NCBI GenBank assembly: GCA_947492585.1
Contig: CANLND010000018.1
Coordinates: 25,516 to 89,515, forward strand
From: an uncultured Paracoccaceae bacterium
GTDB lineage: Bacteria > Pseudomonadota > Alphaproteobacteria > Rhodobacterales > Rhodobacteraceae
Length of the DNA stretch: 64,000 bases
Direction: 5' to 3'
Under the pieces are notes generated by a model. That model was not told the DNA's origin. It searched no databases and worked only from the letters and a program-made list of their open reading frames with translations. A program made the position numbers and the translations under genes. Positions 1 to 9,638 of this stretch are shown here, one piece after another (position 1 is the stretch's first letter; each line of letters opens with the position of its first letter).

Positions 1-2
1 CC

Positions 3-473
3 ATTCGCATTGATGCCGACAACAGCCTACAGGTCGGGCCAGCGATCAATATTCCCGTTCTGGATCGCCCTCGCCTATTGGCAAACCGTGACGCGGCCGT
101 TTCCCGGGCGCGTCAGGCGGAATTGCAGTGGCAGGTCGAAGTGCGAGACGCGATTGGAGAAGTGGAAGAGGTGTTATCGCGCCAGCAAAACCGGTTGAAA
201 GAGATCAAATCCCTGCGCAAGGCCTCTCGCAGCTATCGGCGTTTGAACACACTGTCGCGCGATGTCTTTGGTCTGGGGGCCACCACCCTGTTCGAAATGC
301 TCGACGCCGAAGACGATCTGACCCAGACCGACACCCGACTGGCCCAAGCACACCGGGCCTATGCGACCGCCATTGCAGAACTGGCCGTCGCCACCGGACG
401 TGGGGCCCGCGTTGGAGAGGCGTCCGCAGCAAAACCCGTACAAACTGCGGCCATCACGCCGGTGTCAAACTAA
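3..473 (+). CDS. TolC-family outer-membrane efflux/secretion protein, C-terminal part
   Basis: The reading frame is open from the left edge, so the 5' end lies outside the window. The visible 156 residues show the end of an outer-membrane factor: a VGPAINIPVLDRPR segment like the second beta-strand repeat of TolC/OprM proteins, then a long alpha-helical stretch rich in Arg, Gln and Glu (the periplasmic coiled coil), ending in ATGRGARVG. Family knowledge: such trimers form the outer-membrane channel for RND pumps or type I secretion. It converges on a large RTX protein gene that needs type I secretion, so it may be the channel for that substrate; this is inference, because the ABC and membrane-fusion partners would lie left of the window. 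Confidence 0.8.
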   Translation: MRIDADNSLQVGPAINIPVLDRPRLLANRDAAVSRARQAELQWQVEVRDAIGEVEEVLSRQQNRLKEIKSLRKASRSYRRLNTLSRDVFGLGATTLFEMLDAEDDLTQTDTRLAQAHRAYATAIAELAVATGRGARVGEASAAKPVQTAAITPVSN

Positions 474-500
474 AAAGGGAGGGACCCACAGATCCCTCCC
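472..500 (-). terminator. Rho-independent terminator of the large RTX glycanase gene
   Basis: The arms GGGAGGGA (477-484) and TCCCTCCC (493-500) form a perfect 8-bp stem with an 8-nt loop. Read on the minus strand the stem is followed by TTTTTA, so it ends transcription of the gene that stops at 524. It may also serve the convergent TolC-like gene, but there is no T-run on that side. Confidence 0.75.
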
Positions 501-523
501 TCCCGGTCATCTCTGTTTCTGCC

Positions 524-3500
524 CTAGAACAGGAACACATCCGAGGCCAAGGCCTCATCGATGGTCAATCCCTCAACCAGTGCCAGATTGTAAGACCCGT
601 CCGGCGTGGTGATGGTGATCCGCAGCCCTTCAGTCAGATTGCGCAGCGCAAGCGTGTCAAAGGTCTCGCTGGCGGTCCAACCATAGTGATCCGCGATCAA
701 AGACAGATCCAGCTTGTCGCCTTCTGCGGTTGAAAACTCTCGAACGGTGTCACGCTTGCCATCTAGTGTTTCGATGCTGAACCGGAACGTATCCGCACCC
801 GCGCCGCCATACAATTTGTCTAACCCGGCGCCGCCATCCAGAATGTCATCCCCCCCATTGGCGTAAATGCGGTCATCTCCGGCAAATCCGATGATCTCTG
901 TCCCGTCATCGCCATCCGTCAAACGATTGTTGCGGTGATCCCCCAACAGCTGCGGCAACACAATCACCGTAGAATCCAACGTGAGATCCGCACCGGTGAC
1001 CGTGACCATATTGCTGTCGTCGTCGGTGGCCGTCAAAGAGACCGTCAATGTACCATCGGACAGCCCTTGCACATCAAGGATCACATCGCCATCGGACAGG
1101 ATCGGGTCAGACACAACCGAACTGCTTCCATCACTGATGGTCAACACCGCCGTGGCATCCGCGTCCAGCCCAAAAACGGTAAAGCGCACAGCACTGGATT
1201 CACCCCCATCGATATCCGTATCGGCTGGCGTCACAGCCAGATTGCCATCCTCATCGGCAGAGGTATCGGGCGGCGCCGCCAGTGTCAGTTCAGGTCCGTC
1301 AAGCGCCAGCGTGTTGCCTTCGCTGTCAGTGGCCAACAAAGATGTGGTCACGGTTCCGGCAGGTAAACTGGTCAGATCAAAGAACAACGCGCCATCTGCT
1401 GTAATGGCCTGCGACAGATCTTGCCCTCCCGAACTGACCGTCACCAGCGCAGATGCATCAGCATCCAGACCGCTGATATCAATTTGCACCGCCGACGCCT
1501 CCACCGCGTCGATGTCCAGATCCGGTGCCGACAGTAGCAAATTATTGTCTTCATCGGCGGATCCCGCCTGCAAGATCAGGGTGTCCCCACCAAGAAACTC
1601 CGCTTCGGTCACATCCCGCAGCAGGTAATTAAACCCTCCGTCAGGCGTGCTAACACTGATCCGCAGCCCATTACTGAGATCGCGGAAGGATATATTGGCC
1701 AGCGTCTGCGCGCTGTCCCACCCATACAAAGCCGCCAGCAGGGACAAATCAACCTTGTCGCCCTCTGCCACCGAGAAGTCATAAACTTCGTCGCGGTAGC
1801 GGTCGATGTTCTCCTGCGTCAGCAGGAACACGTCAGCGCCTTCACCGCCATACAGTCGGTCCCGGCCCGACCCACCATCGATGGTATCATTGCCGCCATT
1901 TCCAAAAATCGTATCGTCGCCTTCCAGCCCTTGGATAAAGGTCGACGCATCCGTGTCGTTTAATGTCTCCCGCCGGTGCGTCCCGATCAGCGGCGGACCT
2001 GCTCCATCACTGTTAATCGCGTCCAACAGATCGGATTCGCTCAGATTTTCAAAATAGGCCAGGGTGATCAGGCCACCCGGCGTGGTGATGGCCAGTTCTG
2101 TGCCGCCTGCGTCTTCGGTCAGCACCAAAGCCGTGGCGAGTTCTGCTGCGCTCCAGCCATAAAAATCCGCGACGCCCGACAGATCAACGCTGTCCCCTTC
2201 GATACGTGCCAGATCCGTCACCAGATCCCGCGCCCCATCCAAAGAGGCGGCACCATAGCCAAAGACATCGGCGCCAGCCCCCCCTGTCAGATGATCGACA
2301 CCACCGCCGCCAAAGATCGTATTGTCATTGGCGTCCCCGATAATCCGATCCCCAGCGTTCCCGCCCACAACATCAGTCGCGACCGGTAAGGTGCCGGAAA
2401 CAGTGGCAAAAGAGCCCCCAACCTGACCAACTTCGGCCAGCAACAGATCATACAGACCCTGCGCATATGCGATGTAACTGTCGTTGGTGTAATGCACATC
2501 ATCCGTCGACAACCCGGCCAGACCCACCGGATTATCGTATAAAATCAACGTTGGATGCTGGGCCTGACGCGCCTCAACCAGAGCCCGCAAACCGGGCACA
2601 TAGCTGCCATTCCCCGCGTCTCCGACCACCTCGATGCCATCGACGATCGAATAGCCTTCATTGATGAAATAGGCGTATTCTTCGGGCGTGCTAGAGCGGA
2701 TTTTTGGCGCCAGAGTGGAGATCACCAGATATTTCTCAGCATTGCCCGCATAGGCGTAAAACTGATCAATGGCGATCCCAAGATTGGCGATCAAATTCGG
2801 GAAGCGATTGCTAAAGAAATTGGTGGCGTTAAAGTCATTTGTACCGCCCATCAACAACACGATATCCGGCGCGTGGGTGGCCAGATTGACCGACAGATCC
2901 GCGACGCTGGCATCGTTGTTGTGCACAATATTGCGCAGCGCTTCCCCCGCCAGACCGGAATGCGCCGTATCCAGCATATCCGACGGGCCAGTGTTCAGAT
3001 TGCCAACATAGTCAATCCAGCCGTCGCCCCCCAAAATATGATTGAACAAATCATTGCGATAGCCATCCCGGTCCTCAGCCACTTCGCTGGGGTCATTGAT
3101 GTCCATGAACCCTTCGGTCAGGGAATCCCCAATTGCCAAAACCCGGGCCGCCGCCGCATAGCTGCCATCGGCCAGATTCACCACATAGGCCTGCGTGGCC
3201 CCGGCAAAAGAGATGGCGCCGTCGCCGTCGACCGGCGCTTCTGGCCCATCCGGGGGCGGCGCCGGTTGTTCTTCCAACGTCAGATCCGGTCCGGCCAGTG
3301 TGGTCGAGTTACCGCCGCCATCTGTGGCCGTCACCGATGTGGTAACAGTGCCTGCAGGCAGGCTGGTCAGGTCAAAGAGCAATGTCCCATCCGCCGTCGC
3401 GACCTGCTGCACATCCTGCCCGCCTGAGCTAACCGTCACAGTTGCAGTTGCATCCGCATCCAAGCCAACCAATTGAATCTGAACGGTATCCGCTTCGGAC

Positions 3501-5473
3501 GCATCAATATCCGTATCTGGCGCAGACAGCGCCATATTATTGTCGTCATCGCCCGTGTCGGGCGCGGCGCCAGTTATCGCCGCCTGCAAATCTACTTGGG
3601 TCACGTTTTCAAAATAGGCCAGGGTGATCAGGCCACCCGGCGTGGTGATGGCCAGTTCTGTGCCGCCTGCGTCTTCGGTCAGCACCAAAGCCGTGGCGAG
3701 TTCTGCTGCGCTCCAGCCATAAAAATCCGCGACGCCCGACAGATCAACGCTGTCCCCTTCGATACGTGCCAGATCCGTCACCAGATCCCGCGCCCCATCC
3801 AAAGAGGCGGCACCATAGCCAAAGACATCGGCGCCAGCCCCCCCTGTCAGATGATCGACACCACCGCCGCCAAAGATCGTATTGTCATTGGCGTCCCCGA
3901 TAATCCGATCCCCAGCGTTCCCGCCCACAACATCAGTCGCGACCGGTAAGGTGCCGGAAACAGTGGCAAAAGAGCCCCCAACCTGACCAACTTCGGCCAG
4001 CAACAGATCATACAGACCCTGCGCATATGCGATGTAACTGTCGTTGGTGTAATGCACATCATCCGTCGACAACCCGGCCAGACCCACCGGATTATCGTAT
4101 AAAATCAACGTTGGATGCTGGGCCTGACGCGCCTCAACCAGAGCCCGCAAACCGGGCACATAGCTGCCATTCCCCGCGTCTCCGACCACCTCGATGCCAT
4201 CGACGATCGAATAGCCTTCATTGATGAAATAGGCGTATTCTTCGGGCGTGCTAGAGCGGATTTTTGGCGCCAGAGTGGAGATCACCAGATATTTCTCAGC
4301 ATTGCCCGCATAGGCGTAAAACTGATCAATGGCGATCCCAAGATTGGCGATCAAATTCGGGAAGCGATTGCTAAAGAAATTGGTGGCGTTAAAGTCATTT
4401 GTACCGCCCATCAACAACACGATATCCGGCGCGTGGGTGGCCAGATTGACCGACAGATCCGCGACGCTGGCATCGTTGTTGTGCACAATATTGCGCAGCG
4501 CTTCCCCCGCCAGACCGGAATGCGCCGTATCCAGCATATCCGACGGGCCAGTGTTCAGATTGCCAACATAGTCAATCCAGCCGTCGCCCCCCAAAATATG
4601 ATTGAACAAATCATTGCGATAGCCATCCCGGTCCTCAGCCACTTCGCTGGGATCGTTCACATCGATCCAGCCTTCTGTCAGGGAATCCCCGATTGCCAAA
4701 ACCCGGGCCGCCGCCGCAAAACTGCCATCAGCCAAATTCACCACATAGGCCTGATCCTCACCGGCGAATGAGATCGCGCCAGCCCCGTCCAACGGCGCGA
4801 CGGGAGCATATGGCGTGAACTCAACAGAAGAATACGTGGCCTGCGCAGTGGCGTCCGCCGCCACAGGTCCGTGCCAATCTTCCAACCCTTCACCGCCGGT
4901 CCAGATGTTCATGAACACCTTCATCGGCTCGTCCGGAATGGGCAGCGGCGCGGTGGCCTCTTCGATTTCATAGATCAGCACATCATTGGCGTACCAACTG
5001 ATTCCGTCCGGCCGCCAGTCAATCCGATAGCGGTTCATACCGGCCGCCGCATCAAACCCCAGGTCCACCTGGATGCTGCCATTGTCACCCAACTTTTGGT
5101 TGCCGTAGTAGTAGTTGATATTGATCTTGGTGGTGTCGTTCCCCAAAAATTCGATATCTATCTCGTTGTGGCGCGCCCCGCCGAAAAAGACATCGCTGTA
5201 CAAGAAGAAAGACGACACAACCCCCGATTCCGCAGAGGCTATCATCTCTACTTCGTAACTGCCGTAGCCAAAGAGATCATTGGACTGGAGTTCTGAACCG
5301 GTGAAGTCTTTTCCCGCTGAATCAACACCATCGAAGGTTAAAACAACCTCACCCGGCGGGGTTAATACATAGGTATCATCCCACGCGGTCTGGTTCCAAG
5401 ACGCCGCAACCGCAAAATCCGACACATACCATGTGCCCCCTTGATCGAACGTGTCAAAGTTATCGTTCAGCAC
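524..5473 (-). CDS. Secreted multidomain polysaccharide hydrolase: GH16 glycanase, two SGNH esterase domains, Ig-like and RTX repeats (ExsH-like)
   Basis: The 1649-residue protein starts at a GTG preceded by AGGGGG eight bases upstream. Residues about 1-225 are a GH16 beta-glucanase domain with HNEIDIEF; E104, D106 and E108 are the catalytic trio. Two SGNH/GDSL hydrolase domains follow (AIGDSLTEG with Ser264 and about Ser784; GGTND; DDVHYTND), repeating with a 520-residue period. Four RTX-type blocks ([25 protein letters not shown] and similar) and three Ig-like modules (SGLDADASALVTVSS type) fill the rest. There is no signal peptide, and the C-terminus ends DVFLF, as in type I secretion substrates. 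GH16 plus RTX recalls Sinorhizobium ExsH, which cleaves nascent succinoglycan. The SGNH domains suggest removal of acyl groups from the same polymer, which is inference. Confidence 0.9.
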   Translation of the reverse strand: MLNDNFDTFDQGGTWYVSDFAVAASWNQTAWDDTYVLTPPGEVVLTFDGVDSAGKDFTGSELQSNDLFGYGSYEVEMIASAESGVVSSFFLYSDVFFGGARHNEIDIEFLGNDTTKININYYYGNQKLGDNGSIQVDLGFDAAAGMNRYRIDWRPDGISWYANDVLIYEIEEATAPLPIPDEPMKVFMNIWTGGEGLEDWHGPVAADATAQATYSSVEFTPYAPVAPLDGAGAISFAGEDQAYVVNLADGSFAAAARVLAIGDSLTEGWIDVNDPSEVAEDRDGYRNDLFNHILGGDGWIDYVGNLNTGPSDMLDTAHSGLAGEALRNIVHNNDASVADLSVNLATHAPDIVLLMGGTNDFNATNFFSNRFPNLIANLGIAIDQFYAYAGNAEKYLVISTLAPKIRSSTPEEYAYFINEGYSIVDGIEVVGDAGNGSYVPGLRALVEARQAQHPTLILYDNPVGLAGLSTDDVHYTNDSYIAYAQGLYDLLLAEVGQVGGSFATVSGTLPVATDVVGGNAGDRIIGDANDNTIFGGGGVDHLTGGAGADVFGYGAASLDGARDLVTDLARIEGDSVDLSGVADFYGWSAAELATALVLTEDAGGTELAITTPGGLITLAYFENVTQVDLQAAITGAAPDTGDDDNNMALSAPDTDIDASEADTVQIQLVGLDADATATVTVSSGGQDVQQVATADGTLLFDLTSLPAGTVTTSVTATDGGGNSTTLAGPDLTLEEQPAPPPDGPEAPVDGDGAISFAGATQAYVVNLADGSYAAAARVLAIGDSLTEGFMDINDPSEVAEDRDGYRNDLFNHILGGDGWIDYVGNLNTGPSDMLDTAHSGLAGEALRNIVHNNDASVADLSVNLATHAPDIVLLMGGTNDFNATNFFSNRFPNLIANLGIAIDQFYAYAGNAEKYLVISTLAPKIRSSTPEEYAYFINEGYSIVDGIEVVGDAGNGSYVPGLRALVEARQAQHPTLILYDNPVGLAGLSTDDVHYTNDSYIAYAQGLYDLLLAEVGQVGGSFATVSGTLPVATDVVGGNAGDRIIGDANDNTIFGGGGVDHLTGGAGADVFGYGAASLDGARDLVTDLARIEGDSVDLSGVADFYGWSAAELATALVLTEDAGGTELAITTPGGLITLAYFENLSESDLLDAINSDGAGPPLIGTHRRETLNDTDASTFIQGLEGDDTIFGNGGNDTIDGGSGRDRLYGGEGADVFLLTQENIDRYRDEVYDFSVAEGDKVDLSLLAALYGWDSAQTLANISFRDLSNGLRISVSTPDGGFNYLLRDVTEAEFLGGDTLILQAGSADEDNNLLLSAPDLDIDAVEASAVQIDISGLDADASALVTVSSGGQDLSQAITADGALFFDLTSLPAGTVTTSLLATDSEGNTLALDGPELTLAAPPDTSADEDGNLAVTPADTDIDGGESSAVRFTVFGLDADATAVLTISDGSSSVVSDPILSDGDVILDVQGLSDGTLTVSLTATDDDSNMVTVTGADLTLDSTVIVLPQLLGDHRNNRLTDGDDGTEIIGFAGDDRIYANGGDDILDGGAGLDKLYGGAGADTFRFSIETLDGKRDTVREFSTAEGDKLDLSLIADHYGWTASETFDTLALRNLTEGLRITITTPDGSYNLALVEGLTIDEALASDVFLF
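2046..3091. repeat. Copy 2 of a 1046-bp perfect direct repeat (SGNH-RTX module)
   Basis: Line-by-line comparison shows no difference between 2046-3091 and 3606-4651, an offset of 1560 bp. Identity breaks sharply at both ends: the upstream flank differs from 2045 down, and 3092 onward differs at many positions. The block encodes most of one SGNH domain plus its RTX block and the following beta-rich segment. Confidence 0.95.
3606..4651. repeat. Copy 1 of the 1046-bp perfect direct repeat (SGNH-RTX module)
   Basis: This partner of the 2046-3091 copy encodes the first SGNH domain in protein order. The codons just outside the block encode clearly similar but diverged protein (GWIDVND versus GFMDIND), so the identity is local. 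That points to recent gene conversion or very recent re-duplication inside an older duplication. Confidence 0.95.
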
Positions 5474-5799
5474 AATCGTTACCCCCTACAAAACCCGCAC
5501 AATGCCAAGACCCCCGCCGACTAGCGGGTGACAAAAAGAAACAGCTCGGCCTCGGCAGTGCATGGATCACATCAAACACACGATGTGATCCCAAATCGGC
5601 GCCCGTACGACTTGCGCGCGCTCAATTATATTTAAATTCTATTTTAATTTTATGGTACTCTTTCGATACAAACAAGAAAAATAGAGATAAACAAAAGTAT
5701 AGGTCGGTGCAGGCGTCACTTTCGTTATGATCCGCACTCAATTCGCCAGATCGTTTCCAAAACGGAAACGCGTCCTTCGTTATTCGTTCGATCTGTCGC
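5474..5799. other. Gene-free, AT-rich interval between RTX glycanase and flippase genes
   Basis: No credible gene was found. Bases about 5620-5700 are strikingly AT-rich compared with the rest of the window. The interval must hold the promoter for the leftward glycanase gene and receives transcription from the leftward flippase gene. No clear terminator for the flippase was seen. Confidence 0.6.
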
Positions 5800-7215
5800 T
5801 TACTGCGCAAAGTCCGCAAGGCTGCGCCGCAGATTGCGCCATTGCAGACCAACCGCCAGCATCCAGCCAACCGCGATCAATCCCAGCATCGCCACAAGAC
5901 CGCTCCAATCCGAAGTGAAGAATGGATACAACACCCCTGCACAGGCCCCCAACGCCAGTGCAATACCGGCGGGGACCATCAGCGCGGTCGCGGCCGCGCG
6001 GCGCGAAAATGGCACGGCTTGGCGCGCAAACCCCCAATAGCGCGGCAAATACAGCAGCGCAAAAATCGAAATACTGGCGGCAACCGCCTCAATCCCAAAG
6101 GGCACCGCCACCGCAAGCGCCAGAATGCGCAATATGGTGCGCTCGATCACCATCTTCAGCCGCAAGCCGGTCGCCCCCACCGCCTGAAACATCACACCTG
6201 CGATCGACACGGCGGCCTCGATTGCAAATCCCGGCGCCGCAAGCGCAAACAAAAGCCCCACCGGGCGCCACGGCTCGGAAAACACAAAGGCAAACAAATC
6301 CCCCCCCGCCCCAGCCAGCACCGCCATGGGCGGGAAAACCGCCAAGGCCAGCAATCGGATGCTGCCTATGTAGAGGGCCGCCAGACGGTCCGGCTCGGAC
6401 TGGACATTGGCCATGCGTACAAACGTCACCTGCGACGCGGGACCCGCCAGCGCCTGTGTGGGCTGCAACAACAGCCGCTGCGACATGGAATAAAGACCCA
6501 GCGTGGAGGCCCCCAATTGGTGCCCCAACAACATCAAAGGCAGCTGCCGTTGCAGAGTTTGCAACAGCGACACCCCCAATGAATTGCGCGCAAATATAAG
6601 GTGTTCGCGCAGGGATGAACGCAGACCCGGCGACATCGGACGGTAGCCACTGAACCAAAAACTGGCCGTGCATTGCACCAGCACCAGGGTGATTTGTTGC
6701 AAAACCAGCGACCAGACACCAAAACCGCGGACGGCGGCCCAAACCGCAACCAGTAGCGCCAGAATAGCCGCGCTTGCGCGGATAAACGCAAGAACCTGAA
6801 ACCTGTCTTCACGCTCCAGCTGTGCATTGGGCACCGCCGCCAGTGACAATAATAGAGGGGTGACAGACAGCGCTGCCACCAACTGGCCCTGTTCCGGCGC
6901 GGCATAAATCCACGCCCAAATCGGCGCGAGAGCCAAGACGCACACCGCCAATCCCGCGCCGATGGCGCACAACAGCCAAAACACTGAACTCCACTCAACT
7001 GGATCATAATTGGGTTGGCGCACCAGCGAGCGGCTGAGGCCCGCGTCACTAAACAACTGCGCAAACATGACCAAAGTGGTGGCCAGCGCGATGGCACCAA
7101 ATTCCGCAGTGGTCAGATACCGGGCCAGAATAGGCAGGATCAACAGCTGCGACACCGCGGTAAACAGGCGCGCGGCAGTCAAAGATCCGGTACTGGCCAG
7201 AAATTTTACGCCCAT
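5800..7215 (-). CDS. Wzx-type polysaccharide flippase (lipopolysaccharide/EPS oligosaccharide exporter)
   Basis: The 471-residue, highly hydrophobic protein has about 12-14 predicted membrane segments and the N-terminal pattern of the polysaccharide biosynthesis/MOP exporter family (LLILPILARYLTTAEFGAIALATT). The family flips undecaprenyl-pyrophosphate-linked repeat units across the inner membrane before polymerisation. The ATG follows GAGGGCGAC, a good ribosome binding site. It is transcribed away from the glycosyltransferase gene at 7572. It is the only flippase seen here and would pair with the polymerase at 34170 in a Wzx/Wzy pathway. WzxC/ExoT-like is the closest class I can name by eye. 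Confidence 0.88.
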   Translation of the reverse strand: MGVKFLASTGSLTAARLFTAVSQLLILPILARYLTTAEFGAIALATTLVMFAQLFSDAGLSRSLVRQPNYDPVEWSSVFWLLCAIGAGLAVCVLALAPIWAWIYAAPEQGQLVAALSVTPLLLSLAAVPNAQLEREDRFQVLAFIRASAAILALLVAVWAAVRGFGVWSLVLQQITLVLVQCTASFWFSGYRPMSPGLRSSLREHLIFARNSLGVSLLQTLQRQLPLMLLGHQLGASTLGLYSMSQRLLLQPTQALAGPASQVTFVRMANVQSEPDRLAALYIGSIRLLALAVFPPMAVLAGAGGDLFAFVFSEPWRPVGLLFALAAPGFAIEAAVSIAGVMFQAVGATGLRLKMVIERTILRILALAVAVPFGIEAVAASISIFALLYLPRYWGFARQAVPFSRRAAATALMVPAGIALALGACAGVLYPFFTSDWSGLVAMLGLIAVGWMLAVGLQWRNLRRSLADFAQ

Positions 7216-7571
7216 GTCGCCCTCTGCTCATGCGCCGAAAAGCACCTTTGATAACGCAGATAAACGAATATCATAAACAAACCGGTACTCTGTCCTAACG
7301 ATGTTTTTGCCGAGATCAGGCGCATTGCTGCCTTGACTAGACACCAACGCCCGCCCGCCAGCAAGCGTTCAGACCCCTCCCGCACGCCCCCGATGCGCTT
7401 TGGAAACACATTGGTGCCACGCCTGCGCTTTCATTTTATGACACTCCTGCTTATCCTTCACCCGACGACAGTGACACCGAAGACCAAACCGCACGCAATT
7501 CAATGCATGCGCCGCGTTTACACACGCCAGAGGCCCGTTGCGGGCGTACTCTGGCCACATTGGGGGACTTC
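7216..7571. other. Divergent promoter region between flippase and glycosyltransferase genes
   Basis: This 356-bp interval separates the leftward flippase gene from the rightward glycosyltransferase gene and must carry promoters for both. No short reading frame in it has both a ribosome binding site and a plausible composition. No strong palindrome was noticed. Confidence 0.55.
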
Positions 7572-8744
7572 ATGCGTATTCTGGTACTGGCACCACAACC
7601 CTTTTTTATTCCACGCGGCACGCCCATCGCAGTACGCGCGCTGTTGAACGTGTTATCCAACCAAGGGCATCATTGTGATGCCCTCGTCTATGCCGAAGGG
7701 ACCACCCCTGACATCGACGGGTTACGCCTGTTTCGCGTGCCCGCCCTGCCCGGCACCAAAAACATGTCGCCAGGGTTTTCGGTGCAAAAACTGATCTGTG
7801 ATGCGTTGATGTTTCCGATGGCGGCCTGGCGTCTGTGGCGCGAGCGGTACGATCTCGTCATCGCCGTGGAAGAAGCCGCCACCATGGCGCTTTTGCTCAA
7901 ACCGTTGTTTGGTGTGCCATATATATACGATGTCGACAGTTCAATCAGCGAGCAGATGGGCGATAAATTCAACCTACCCGGCTGGGTCCACCGTGCCATT
8001 GAGGCCGTCGAAGGCCGCACCGCGCGCGGCAGCATCGGTGCAATCACCTGCTGCAAGGCTCTACAGGACATGGTCGAACGCCACGCGCCCGACCTACCTG
8101 TACAAACGCTTGAAGATATTACCCTTGTCGAAGAGCTAACCGATCCCAACGGTCCGGCGGACTGCCAATTTGACCAACCCGTGGTGATGTATATTGGCAA
8201 TCTTGAGGGCTATCAGGGTGTGAATCTGTTGATCGAGGGCTTTGCCCGCACTGTGCAGTCAGGTGAAACCGCGAAGCTGGTCATTATCGGCGGAAGCGAC
8301 GCCCATATCGCGGCCTGCACCGCGCAGGCGCAGGCGTTGGGGGTCGCGGATCAGGTGTCCTTGCTCGGACCGCGCCCGGTAGAACAGATCAGTGCCTATC
8401 TGGCGCAGGCAGATATCGTCGTGTCACCGCGCACCCAAGGGCGCAACACTCCGATGAAAGTCTATTCATATCTCGACAGCGGCAGCCCCTTGCTGGCCAC
8501 CCGTCTCCCCACCCATACACAAGTGCTGGATGATCAGATCTCTATGCTGGTTGAACCCAACGCGGAGGATATGCAGCGCGGGTTAACGGCACTGCTGTCT
8601 AATCCCGATCTGTGCACACAACTGGCGACAGCTGCCCAGGAGCGCGTTCAACGTGACTTCAGCCCCGAAGCCTATGCCCGCAAGCTGACAGGTTTCATGC
8701 AGGATCACATTCAACCCCGCCTCACCGCGTCTCAGTCCCCGTAA
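7572..8744 (+). CDS. Family 4 glycosyltransferase (GT-B fold)
   Basis: The 390-residue protein begins MRILVLAPQPFFIPRGTPIAVR, the N-terminal Rossmann strand and Gly-rich loop of GT4 enzymes. The C-terminal half shows the nucleotide-sugar domain (VVMYIGNLEGYQGVNLLIEGF, then the STP-type RNTPMKVYSYLDSGSPLLAT where GT4 enzymes carry their E-x7-E motif). The ATG at 7572 is chosen because GGGGGA lies just upstream; an upstream in-frame ATG at 7503 would add a 23-residue tail unlike the family. The gene overlaps the end of the convergent sulfotransferase gene by 13 bases. It probably adds one sugar of the EPS repeat unit; donor and acceptor cannot be read from sequence. Confidence 0.88.
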   Translation: MRILVLAPQPFFIPRGTPIAVRALLNVLSNQGHHCDALVYAEGTTPDIDGLRLFRVPALPGTKNMSPGFSVQKLICDALMFPMAAWRLWRERYDLVIAVEEAATMALLLKPLFGVPYIYDVDSSISEQMGDKFNLPGWVHRAIEAVEGRTARGSIGAITCCKALQDMVERHAPDLPVQTLEDITLVEELTDPNGPADCQFDQPVVMYIGNLEGYQGVNLLIEGFARTVQSGETAKLVIIGGSDAHIAACTAQAQALGVADQVSLLGPRPVEQISAYLAQADIVVSPRTQGRNTPMKVYSYLDSGSPLLATRLPTHTQVLDDQISMLVEPNAEDMQRGLTALLSNPDLCTQLATAAQERVQRDFSPEAYARKLTGFMQDHIQPRLTASQSP

Positions 8745-9637
8745 CCCAGCACCTGAAGCTGAGTTTTAAACCCCCGTGGCAACGCCGACAGGCGGCTAGG
8801 ATCAAGCTGGTCGCGCCAATTGCCCACCGAGCGCGCCGATATTTTCTGCCGCACCTGCGCGTGATGGCTTTCTTGTTCGACATCGCCCATCGCTTCGGGC
8901 TGACGTTCCAACATCTCCGCATCAAATTCGAGATCTGCCCAGTCAAACAACGCGGCAAAGCTCTCGTGAGGGGTGGTCACAAGGTCTTCATATCGCAGAC
9001 GGTACATATGCGGGCACCACCGTTCAAACTGATGGCATGCCCGGTTGGCGTCGCCCCAGCGGGCGGCGGCCTCGTCAAGACTGTCATACAGCCCCGCCTT
9101 CACATAAGACAGCGCCACATCGCGCCCATCCCGTGTCAGCCACACATACCGCGCCTGCGGGAACATCGCACCAAGCGCCGGCAAGTGGTATGTGTTCCAC
9201 GGTGTTTTGTCCCCCCACCGCGACGCGGCGCTGCCCTCTGTGCGCGCAAGATGCATATAAAAGGCGTCGATCAGCGCCTTTAGGGTTTGGGGCTGCAACT
9301 GTTCCGCCGCACGCGCAAAATCGTTCAGATTATCAAGACAGAAGGTCGGGAAATGATTGTGTTTTTCAAAATGGGCACAAAACAACCAGACCCGCTGCTT
9401 CCACGGCAACAATGCCATGCGCGGCCAGCCTTCGATCAGTGGTCCCAGAACATAAGTCTCTGGGGGGATATGAATTTGGCTAGAGGCCAGCAACACCCGT
9501 CGCAGCAAGGTATTACCGCTGCGCCCCGATCCAATCACAAACAGCGGTTGTCGGCGCGCGGGTTGCGGTGAGGACCGCGACAACAGCGGCAAAGTCAGGT
9601 TATAGCGCACACGCTGGGCTTTTATATAAAGGCTCAT
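8732..9637 (-). CDS. PAPS-dependent sulfotransferase family protein
   Basis: The 301-residue protein carries FVIGSGRSGNTLLRRVLL near the N-terminus (5'-phosphosulfate loop) and WLTRDGRDVALSYVK further on (3'-phosphate-binding motif), the two signatures of Sulfotransfer_1/3 families. The ATG at 9637 sits two bases after the stop of the preceding glycosyltransferase gene (TAGGATG), so the genes are probably translated together; an in-frame TTG at 9655 is an alternative start. It is the last gene of the operon 12604-8732 (exoK-like, GT2-GT4 fusion, sulfotransferase). The likely role is sulfation of a sugar in the exopolysaccharide; the target is unknown. Confidence 0.88.
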   Translation of the reverse strand: MSLYIKAQRVRYNLTLPLLSRSSPQPARRQPLFVIGSGRSGNTLLRRVLLASSQIHIPPETYVLGPLIEGWPRMALLPWKQRVWLFCAHFEKHNHFPTFCLDNLNDFARAAEQLQPQTLKALIDAFYMHLARTEGSAASRWGDKTPWNTYHLPALGAMFPQARYVWLTRDGRDVALSYVKAGLYDSLDEAAARWGDANRACHQFERWCPHMYRLRYEDLVTTPHESFAALFDWADLEFDAEMLERQPEAMGDVEQESHHAQVRQKISARSVGNWRDQLDPSRLSALPRGFKTQLQVLGYGD

Positions 9638-9638
9638 C

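Noticed and set aside
2555..4771. Plus-strand frames of 290 and 218 codons repeated with 1560-bp spacing
   Set aside because: They are antisense images of the duplicated SGNH-RTX module, not genes.
5622..5870. 82-codon minus-strand frame at the end of the flippase gene
   Set aside because: It overlaps the end of the flippase in another frame and has no ribosome binding site or recognisable composition.
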